This document shows positions 1 through 4,790 of a stretch of DNA of 6,770 bases, in pieces; the stretch's first letter is position 1; each line of letters opens with the position of its first letter. The notes beneath the pieces were generated by a model. The model did not search any database, had not been told where the DNA came from, and worked only from the letters and a program-made list of their open reading frames with translations. Origin of the DNA: JBHIBR01 sp046759145 [NCBI: Nitrospinota bacterium] (lineage in GTDB: Bacteria; UBA8248); assembly GCA_046759145.1 (NCBI GenBank), contig JBHIBR010000101.1, positions 1 through 6,770 of the forward strand. The letters run 5' to 3'. Position numbers and translations under genes: made by a program.

Positions 1-105
1 GGACCGTGGCGGAATTATAGCGTCTTCAGGCAGGTTTTGGGATAACTTCTAGGAACTTTTTATGTTTTGTCAAACCCATCTCCGCCCCACCGTAGAAGGG
101 GCGTC

Positions 106-121
106 TTTGACCTACGTCAAA
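106..121. promoter_or_regulatory. CRP/FNR-like palindromic operator candidate
   Basis: The sequence TTTGAC-CTAC-GTCAAA is a perfect 6+6 inverted repeat with a 4-nt spacer. It contains TTGAC-N4-GTCAA, close to the TTGAT-N4-ATCAA layout bound by FNR/DNR-type members of the CRP/FNR family. It lies roughly 480 nt before the methyltransferase start, far for a direct operator of that gene, so it may serve an unseen transcript or a gene to the left. It could also be a small RNA hairpin. The motif match is seen; the regulator is inferred. Confidence 0.3.
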
Positions 122-212
122 AAAGAAACCTTCCGGGCTTAAGAGGGTTTCGGGGCTTCAGGCCAGGCCCTCCTCGACCCGGGCGAGGCATCCCGGCGAG
201 CGGGGCAGATAG

Positions 213-240
213 ATATGCCGGCGGCTACCGCCGGCGGTAT
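213..240 (+). other. GC-rich hairpin in the leader
   Basis: CCGGCGG (218-224) pairs perfectly with CCGCCGG (228-234) around a CTA loop. The helix extends outward through 217/235 and 216/236 and, past a bulged G237, through ATA (213-215) with TAT (238-240). There is no T-run on either side, so it is not an intrinsic terminator. It may be part of a structured transcript or simply a GC-rich palindrome. Confidence 0.35.
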
Positions 241-520
241 CGGTGGAGCCTCTGCTGAAGGAGAGGGAGACAAAGCTTCCCCTTGGTCACCGGGAGGGCC
301 AAAGGGCGGCGACGAACCCCAGACCGTGCGGCTCAAATTTGCAAAAAAATTCGGCCTGAAGCTCACCTTTCGGCCTTCACGCTACCCAGCCCGGACTTTA
401 ACCCAAAAAAATCAAGAAATCACTCCTTGGAAAGGGGTCCAAGCAGGCGGAATCAATGCCCTGCCGGCCGGCCGCTTCCCATAGCCAAGGTAGACATCTG
501 GCCCTTTTTCTGATAGATTT

Positions 521-549
521 TTGTTAAGCTTTTCAGTGCTGCATAGACA
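521..549 (+). promoter_or_regulatory. Weak sigma70-like promoter candidate
   Basis: TTGTTA at 521-526 and TAGACA at 544-549 are separated by 17 nt, in a locally AT-rich patch about 50 nt before the methyltransferase start. The spacing is ideal but both hexamers are poor matches (4/6 and 3/6). It is offered only as the best candidate in this stretch. Confidence 0.2.
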
Positions 550-599
550 ATCGCCAAAGAGGGCTCCCCCGCTATCCCCGTTCTTGGAAGGGCAATGCC

Positions 600-1385
600 A
601 TGGCCGAAAAGGTTCCGATTCCAGATCTGGACGTTGCGGGCCTCCGGGAGGCGATCCGCGAAGAGTACGCAGAGGTGGCGAAGCATCCCGACAAAGGCTT
701 CCACTTCCACACGGGAAGGCCGCTGGCGAAACTGCTCGGCTATCCCGACTCCTGGCTTCAAACCCTTCCCGAGAGCGCCGTCGAATCGTTGGCGGGAACC
801 GGCAACCCGTTTGCCTTGGGCGAGATCCGACCCGGCGAGCGCGTCGTGGACGTCGGCTGCGGCGCTGGCTTCGACAGCTTCCTCGCGGCGGGCTTCGTCG
901 GACCTTCCGGCCACGTCATCGGGGTGGAGATGACGCCGGAGATGCTCCGTAAGGCGCGCGACGCGGCCTCCGAGAGGGGTCTTGCGCACCTGGAGTTCAA
1001 AGAGGGCTTCGCCGAGGAACTGCCCATTCCGGACGGATGGGCCGATGTCGTCATCTCCAACGGCGTGGCCAATCTTTGCCCGGACAAGCCCCGCGTGTTC
1101 TCGGAAATGCACCGAGTGCTCAAGCCGGGGGGACGGATCCAGATCGCCGACATCCTGGTGCAAAAACCGGTTCCCGAGGCAGCCAAGCAGCAGGTCGACC
1201 TCTGGACGGGGTGAATCGCCGGGGCTCTGCTGGAGGCAGAGCTTGAGGCGGTCGTCACCGGGGCCGGCTTCGAGGGTTTCGAGATCACTTGGCGGAAGGA
1301 CGTGTTCAGCGGAGCGCCGCAAGCCTCAAGCTCCGCCGCATTCGGCACCTTGGGCATCAACTTCTGTGCCCGCAAGCCAGCTTGA
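600..1385 (+). CDS. ArsM-like SAM methyltransferase, probable selenoprotein (UGA 1212-1214 read as Sec205)
   Basis: Class I SAM-dependent methyltransferase related to arsenite methyltransferase ArsM, presumably cytoplasmic. ATG 600 follows GGAAGG (586-591) by 8 nt. The SAM-binding glycine motif VDVGCGAGF lies at residues 83-91, the acidic post-I residue is E110 (GVEMTPEML), the motif-IV-like segment is VISNGVANLCPDK (151-163), and HRVLKPGGRI is at 171-180. A conventional reading stops at 1214 after DLWTG (204 aa), short for the family. Across that TGA the same frame continues as IAGALLEAELEAVV and ends near GTLGINFCARKPA, which matches the expected ArsM-type C-terminus. The result is 261 residues, a normal length. 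The TGA falls on the conserved Cys of the (C)IAGAL motif, so Sec is inferred. T67 stands where ArsM usually has another Cys, so arsenite as substrate is uncertain; another thiophilic or metalloid substrate is possible. The cyclase gene follows after 47 nt. Confidence 0.85.
1212..1242 (+). promoter_or_regulatory. Sec UGA codon plus bacterial SECIS-like hairpin
   Basis: The in-frame TGA occupies 1212-1214. Nine nucleotides later GCTCTGC (1224-1230) pairs perfectly with GCAGAGC (1236-1242) around the pentaloop TGGAG (1231-1235); two G-U pairs (1223/1243, 1222/1244) can lengthen it. The apical loop begins 16 nt after the UGA and has G at its second position. This fits the commonly used bacterial SECIS criteria: a short stem within the coding sequence, a G in the first two loop bases, and a UGA-to-loop spacing of about 16-37 nt. 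Hairpin and spacing are seen directly; SelB binding is inferred. Confidence 0.7.
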
Positions 1386-1432
1386 ACCTAGAACGCGACA
1401 GGTTTGGCTGCTAACTGCCGGGGAGGCGCACG

Positions 1433-2614
1433 ATGCGATGCCCAGCCTGTCAACACGAAAACCGAGAGGGAGCCCTCTTCTGCGAGCAGTGCGGCGCCCG
1501 GCTCGAGAGAGCCTGCCCGCACTGCGGCGACGCCGTGCGGCCGGGCGCCCGCTTCTGCGACCGCTGCGGAGGACCGCTCGAGTCTCCCGGCCCCGGGCCC
1601 CTCGAACCCTCACCGCTGGGGGCGCGGGCAGAGGCCCTGGCCAGCCGGATCCCCAGCTACACCCCGAAATACCTCGTCGAAAAGGTGCTGACCACCCGCA
1701 GCGCCATCGAGGGGGAGCGCAAACAGGTGACCGTCCTGTTCGCGGATGTGTGCGGCTTCACGGGGATCTCGGAGGCCCTGGACCCCGAAGAGGTCCATCG
1801 CCTCATGGACTGCTGTTTCGAGATTCTTATGCGCGAGATCCACCGCTTCGAGGGGACCATCAACCAGTTCACCGGCGACGGGGTCATGGCGCTCTTCGGC
1901 GCGCCCATCGCCCACGAGGACGCCCCTCAGCGCGCGATCCGGGCGGCCCTGGCGATTCAGGAGGCGCTGCGCGCCCACGGCGAGGAGGTCCGAAGCGAGC
2001 AGGGCGTGAGCCTCCAGATGCGCATCGGCATCAACACGGGGACCGTGGTGGTGGGCAAGATCGGCGACGACCTGCGGATGGACTACACGGCGGCGGGGGA
2101 CACCACGAACCTGGCCGCCCGCCTGCAGGCCATGGCCGAGCCGGGCACGGTGCTGGTGAGCGAACACACGCATCGGCTGACGAAGGACTTCTTCGAATTC
2201 TCCCACCTGGGCCCCGTCCACGTGAAGGGGAAGAGCTATCCGGAGGCCGTCTACCGGGCGCTCCGGCCCAAGGCCGTCCACTCGCGCATGGACGTGGCCG
2301 CGAGGCGCGGGCTCACGCCCCTGGTCGCCCGGCACGCGGAGCTCGACCACTTGATGGCCTCCTTCGCCAAGGCCAAGGACGGCCACGGCCAGGTCGTCTC
2401 GCTGGTGGGCGAGGCGGGCGTGGGCAAATCCCGGCTGGCGTATGAGTTCAAAGGGCGCCTCCGCGGCGAGGACATCACCCTCTGGGAGGCTTACTGCCCC
2501 TCCTACGGCCAAGCCATCCCCTATCTGCCCATCGCCCAGATCGTCAAGAAATACTGCGGCATCGAGGAAGGGGACGACGAATCCAAGATCCGGCAGAAGG
2601 TGGGCGCGACTTGA
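1433..2614 (+). CDS. Zinc-ribbon / class III nucleotide cyclase / AAA-ATPase signalling protein, N-terminal part up to in-frame TGA
   Basis: Probable cytoplasmic adenylate cyclase that would make cAMP from ATP and couple this to an STAND/AAA-type ATPase. ATG 1433 follows GGGAGG (1421-1426) by 6 nt. Residues 1-50 carry four CxxC knuckles (C3/C6, C17/C20, C28/C31, C42/C45), a double zinc ribbon. The cyclase domain spans about 95-280: metal-binding D105 (LFADVCGFT) and D149 (FTGDG), likely adenine-selecting K97 and D217 (DYTAAGD), and transition-state residues N226 and R230 (NLAAR). All key positions are present. A Walker A motif GEAGVGKS lies at 326-333. The frame is cut by TGA 2612-2614 at codon 394, inside the ATPase domain. 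The remainder continues in the same frame to 3757, so this is one gene with a lesion. It probably shares a transcript with the upstream methyltransferase. Confidence 0.88.
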   Translation: MRCPACQHENREGALFCEQCGARLERACPHCGDAVRPGARFCDRCGGPLESPGPGPLEPSPLGARAEALASRIPSYTPKYLVEKVLTTRSAIEGERKQVTVLFADVCGFTGISEALDPEEVHRLMDCCFEILMREIHRFEGTINQFTGDGVMALFGAPIAHEDAPQRAIRAALAIQEALRAHGEEVRSEQGVSLQMRIGINTGTVVVGKIGDDLRMDYTAAGDTTNLAARLQAMAEPGTVLVSEHTHRLTKDFFEFSHLGPVHVKGKSYPEAVYRALRPKAVHSRMDVAARRGLTPLVARHAELDHLMASFAKAKDGHGQVVSLVGEAGVGKSRLAYEFKGRLRGEDITLWEAYCPSYGQAIPYLPIAQIVKKYCGIEEGDDESKIRQKVGAT

Positions 2615-2651
2615 AGCCCCTGGCTTTCGCGGGGTCTCCGCGAAGGGGCGG
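2609..2651 (+). other. Disruption in the cyclase gene: likely two compensating indels, with a hairpin between
   Basis: Frame 1433 meets TGA at 2612. If one base is skipped near 2609, the next frame reads LEAPGFRGVSAKG (2610-2648), and stepping back one base in the GGGG run at 2645-2648 restores ADLTASLE in the original frame. The repaired text KVGA-x-LEAPGF resembles the KV-x3-LRALG helix that relatives have at this point, with the right spacing if two bases are missing before CTT and one G is missing from the G-run (net three). A hairpin, 2624-2632 pairing with 2638-2646 around GGTCT, sits inside the stretch and may have promoted slippage or a sequencing error. Confidence 0.55.
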
Positions 2652-2671
2652 ACCTGACAGCCAGCCTCGAG

Positions 2672-3757
2672 ATGGTCATCGAATACCTCAGCAGCATCCT
2701 CTCCATCCGGGTGAAGGACGAGCTGTTGCGGGGCATCAGTCTGGAGGAGCGCCGGCGGCAGATCTTCGAGTCGCTGAAGGCCATGTTCGTGGGCGAGAGC
2801 CAGCGGAAACCCGTGGTGGCCATCCTGGAGGACATCCACTGGATCGACCGAACCACGGAAGAGTTCCTGCTCTACCTGAGCCCGAGCGTGCCCAAGAACC
2901 CGATCATGATCCTGGCCCTGCACCGCCCAGAGTACAGGTGCCCGTGGGCGACCAGCTCGTCCTACCTCCGGGTGCCCGTCGAGCCCCTCTCCCGCCCAGA
3001 GAGCGAGGAGATGCTCCATCACATGCTGCGGGTCCAGGCAGTGGCCCAGGAGGTGAAGGAGCTAGTCCAGAGCAAGGCCGAGGGGAATCCGTTCTTTCTG
3101 GAGGAACTCGTCCTGGAGTTGCTGGAGGCCGGCTGGGTCCGCGCAGAAGGGGACGTGTGCCGGCTGGTGGGCGAGGGGGCCGAGGCTCACGTGCCCGCCA
3201 CGGTCCAGGACGTCATCATGGCTCGCATCGACCGGCTGGAGGAGTCTCCGAAGCGCACCCTCCAGTTGGCCGCCGTCATCGGCCACGAATTCGCCTTCGC
3301 CATCCTGGAGAAGATCGCCAAGCCGTCTCACACGCTGGGCCCGGCGCTCCAGGCCCTCCAGCAATCGGAGCTGATCGCCGAGAAGAGCCTCTTCCCGGAG
3401 CTGGAATACATGTTCAAGCACGCCCTCACCCAGAACGTGGCCTACAACAGCCTCCTGCTCAGGCGGCGCCGCGAGCTCCACGCCCGCATCGCCGCAGCCA
3501 TCGAAGAGCTCAAGCGCCACACTCTGGAAGAGCACCTCGAGATGCTGGCCTATCACTACAAAAACGGCGACCGGCCCGAGAAGGCCTTCGAATTCCTGGC
3601 CCGGGCGGGAGAGAAGGCGATGGAGCTGTCCTCCGCGGAAGTGGCGAAGACCTACTTCGCCGAGGCCCTGGCGGTCGCTTCCGACCTGGCCCCCTCGGAA
3701 GCCGCCCGAGCCCGGGAGCAGGAACTGAGGGTGCGGCTGCAGGAGATCGGCGCCTAG
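2672..3757 (+). CDS. C-terminal part of the interrupted cyclase/AAA-ATPase protein
   Basis: This is the same reading frame as the zinc-ribbon/cyclase segment; the whole in-frame length from 1433 is 774 codons. The first ATG after the lesion is 2672, but no Shine-Dalgarno precedes it, so independent translation is doubtful. It holds the Walker B strand of the ATPase, VVAILEDIHWID (D467 of the joined protein), then a sensor/lid-like helical region with the EGNPFFLEELV motif typical of these AAA modules, a winged-helix-like stretch around RTLQLAAVIGHEF, and one or two helical repeats (LARAGEKAMELS, AKTYFAEALAVA) that look like the start of TPRs. It ends at TAG 3755-3757. Relatives usually carry a longer TPR array, so the C-terminus is short. 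Without the N-terminal part there is no Walker A, so this fragment alone should not be an active ATPase. Confidence 0.8.
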   Translation: MVIEYLSSILSIRVKDELLRGISLEERRRQIFESLKAMFVGESQRKPVVAILEDIHWIDRTTEEFLLYLSPSVPKNPIMILALHRPEYRCPWATSSSYLRVPVEPLSRPESEEMLHHMLRVQAVAQEVKELVQSKAEGNPFFLEELVLELLEAGWVRAEGDVCRLVGEGAEAHVPATVQDVIMARIDRLEESPKRTLQLAAVIGHEFAFAILEKIAKPSHTLGPALQALQQSELIAEKSLFPELEYMFKHALTQNVAYNSLLLRRRRELHARIAAAIEELKRHTLEEHLEMLAYHYKNGDRPEKAFEFLARAGEKAMELSSAEVAKTYFAEALAVASDLAPSEAARAREQELRVRLQEIGA

Positions 3758-4106
3758 TCCGGCAGGCCCCATCTCCAGCCTGGCACGGGGCCGACTCGAC
3801 GCCGAAAAGGCCGCCGCCACCGAAGATCTGACCGATAGAGGGGACTCGATGCCCGCCGAGTCTTCGGAACCTTTCTCACCCTAATTGCCCCTCACAAGGA
3901 CACCAGTTAGCTGGCAGGAGCGGGCCTCCCTTTGCACCGGGATGAGGCTCATCGCCTGGACCTTTCACACGGACGACGCCTTCGCCCGAGAGAGGGAAGG
4001 CCCAGAACGTGGTGACCTAGGGGCCCGGCCGGGGGCCTCATGCTGCTTTTGCCAAGCCTGTTTCAAGCCAGGGCCAGGCGCTGCCGGGGCGAAAGAGCCT
4101 CCCCCC
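3758..4106. other. Convergent intergenic region
   Basis: About 350 nt separate the plus-strand cyclase stop from the minus-strand BsuPI stop. A plus-strand open frame crossing 3885-4514 is composition noise antisense to the BsuPI gene. Apart from the hairpin at 3843-3862, I see no gene, RNA or repeat here. Confidence 0.5.
3843..3862 (+). terminator. Weak hairpin downstream of the cyclase gene
   Basis: GACTCG (3843-3848) pairs with CGAGTC (3857-3862) around an 8-nt loop, 85 nt after the cyclase stop and in the convergent gap where a terminator would be expected. CCGAAGA just upstream can also pair with TCTTCGG across the hairpin. The following TTCGGAACCTTTC is only weakly T-rich, so intrinsic termination is uncertain. 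Confidence 0.25.
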
Positions 4107-4571
4107 CTAGCGCACCCGGATGGTGGTCGAGGCGCTCACGGGCCAGTTGGTAGAGGCGAGCCGCCCCCGGAGGATGTAGCGACCCCCCTTGGGCGGGGCG
4201 GGGACGGTGGCGTTGTAGCGGAGCGCGCCGGGATCTGGTTTCAGGACCTGCTCCCCAATCACCTGGAGGAAGAAGCGCCCCTGGGACCAGCGCCATACCT
4301 CCTGCCCGGCTGCATCCTCGAGGGTGAGGTCGAAGCGCTGGCTCGTCGGAAAGGTGAGCCGCACCGCCTCGCGGGTCCGGTTGGTGACCTCCAGGGTGAC
4401 CTGGATCGGCTCACCGGGGGCGTAGGCCTCCCTGCTGACCCGGAGGGCCAGGACCACCTCCGGGCTGGCCGCAGCGGCAGATTGCGCGCCTTTTCCCGCA
4501 AAAGCCATTGCTGAGAAGACACCGACACCGATGAAAGCGGCGACAATCGGAGTAACGCTCCGGTTTCTCAT
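4107..4571 (-). CDS. Exported BsuPI-domain protein (putative protease-inhibitor-like)
   Basis: Predicted 154-residue secreted or periplasmic protein. An upstream in-frame ATG at 4616 exists, but ATG 4571 is preferred: AGGAG (complement of 4580-4584) lies 8 nt before it, and the protein then opens with MRNRS followed by a hydrophobic segment (residues 8-25), a signal peptide with possible cleavage after AFA (23-25). The mature part is an Ig-like beta domain, residues about 37-154, with the BsuPI signature VTNRT..VRLTFPTSQRFD (62-81) and EVWRWSQGRFF (91-101). The founding family member is the intracellular proteinase inhibitor of Bacillus subtilis, which acts on a subtilisin-type protease; many family members are uncharacterised exported proteins. 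The gene lies on the same strand 207 nt after the S8 protease stop, but a terminator stands between them, so it probably has its own promoter. The inhibitor role is inferred. Confidence 0.82.
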   Translation of the reverse strand: MRNRSVTPIVAAFIGVGVFSAMAFAGKGAQSAAAASPEVVLALRVSREAYAPGEPIQVTLEVTNRTREAVRLTFPTSQRFDLTLEDAAGQEVWRWSQGRFFLQVIGEQVLKPDPGALRYNATVPAPPKGGRYILRGRLASTNWPVSASTTIRVR

Positions 4572-4695
4572 GAGCCCTGCTCCTGATGCGAAAGATCGCG
4601 TGCGCTGCACCGCCAAATCCGCTCCCTCAGTTTACCCCATCACCCCAGAGGGGGTCGAATTGCCACCGCTGTCCATGCCCTTTTCCCATCGGGAT

Positions 4696-4790
4696 GGCCC
4701 GAGAAATGGAAAAAGGCGACGGGAGGATAACCACCCGCCGCCCTTCTTTACTTCTTCGCCGTCACCGAGGCTTCGAAATTACAAGCCCCT
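4696..4790 (-). repeat. Direct repeat copy A (protease 3' end and terminator)
   Basis: Roughly 85-95 nt closely resemble the segment at about 6619-6711 in the same orientation, with about 80% identity by eye over the core and mostly transition differences. The copy includes the last codons and TAA stop of the S8 protease gene, a purine-rich spacer and the terminator hairpin. The stop codons align between copies and the spacing from stop to hairpin is 36 nt in both. Confidence 0.7.
4710..4742 (-). terminator. Rho-independent terminator of the S8 protease gene
   Basis: Read on the minus strand, GGCGGCGGG (complement of 4734-4742) pairs with CCCGTCGCC (complement of 4715-4723) with one G-U pair. 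Two further inner pairs across a T-T mismatch leave a TTAT loop. Five T residues (complement of A 4710-4714) follow directly. It lies 36 nt after the protease stop codon, a classic intrinsic terminator. Confidence 0.8.

Larger units (their letters stand above)
1..599. other. Leader region without a convincing gene
   Basis: About 600 nt precede the methyltransferase. Short open frames on both strands here are arginine/proline-rich, lack recognisable domains and mostly lack a ribosome-binding site, so none is called. The stretch is locally less GC-rich near 1-70 and 380-550, as expected of regulatory DNA. It holds a palindrome at 106-121, a strong hairpin at 213-240 and a weak promoter-like pair near 521-549. 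I compared it mentally with common riboswitch cores (cobalamin, SAM, TPP, fluoride, c-di-GMP, Moco) and recognised none. No tRNA arm sequences were seen. Confidence 0.6.

Noticed and set aside
595-933. Overlapping ATG at 595 as an alternative gene start
   Set aside because: It is in another frame and encodes Arg/Ser-rich sequence; the frame from 600 carries the SAM-binding motifs.
1212-1214. Simple nonsense mutation or pseudogene explanation for the methyltransferase TGA
   Set aside because: It is not fully excluded, but the TGA sits exactly on the functional Cys codon, a SECIS-like hairpin follows, and 56 intact family-like codons remain; Sec is the more economical reading.
453-1322. Long minus-strand open frame antisense to the methyltransferase
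   Set aside because: It is a GC-rich shadow. The plus strand has a recognisable methyltransferase with a Shine-Dalgarno; the antisense protein has no domain.
982-2445. 487-codon plus-strand open frame spanning the methyltransferase end and the cyclase
   Set aside because: It is Arg/Pro/Gly-rich out-of-frame sequence crossing two real genes, with no motif.
1610-3022. 470-codon minus-strand open frame antisense to the cyclase
   Set aside because: It is a mirror of a strongly coding plus-strand frame with cyclase and ATPase motifs, and has no domain of its own.
3062-3820. Minus-strand open frame antisense to the ATPase C-terminal half
   Set aside because: It is a shadow of the coding frame and lacks motifs.
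2611-3831. 406-codon plus-strand open frame overlapping the ATPase half
   Set aside because: It is low-complexity and Gly/Arg/Pro-rich. The other frame has Walker B and family motifs.
3885-4514. 209-codon plus-strand open frame over the BsuPI gene
   Set aside because: It is antisense to a gene with a signal peptide, Shine-Dalgarno and BsuPI signature; its own composition is random-like.
4572-4616. Longer BsuPI-protein start at 4616
   Set aside because: The internal ATG 4571 has AGGAG at 8 nt and opens directly with a signal peptide.
4642-4655. Small ACCCC-AGAG-GGGGT hairpin upstream of the BsuPI gene
   Set aside because: It is only five pairs in GC-rich DNA with no T-run; not distinguishable from chance.
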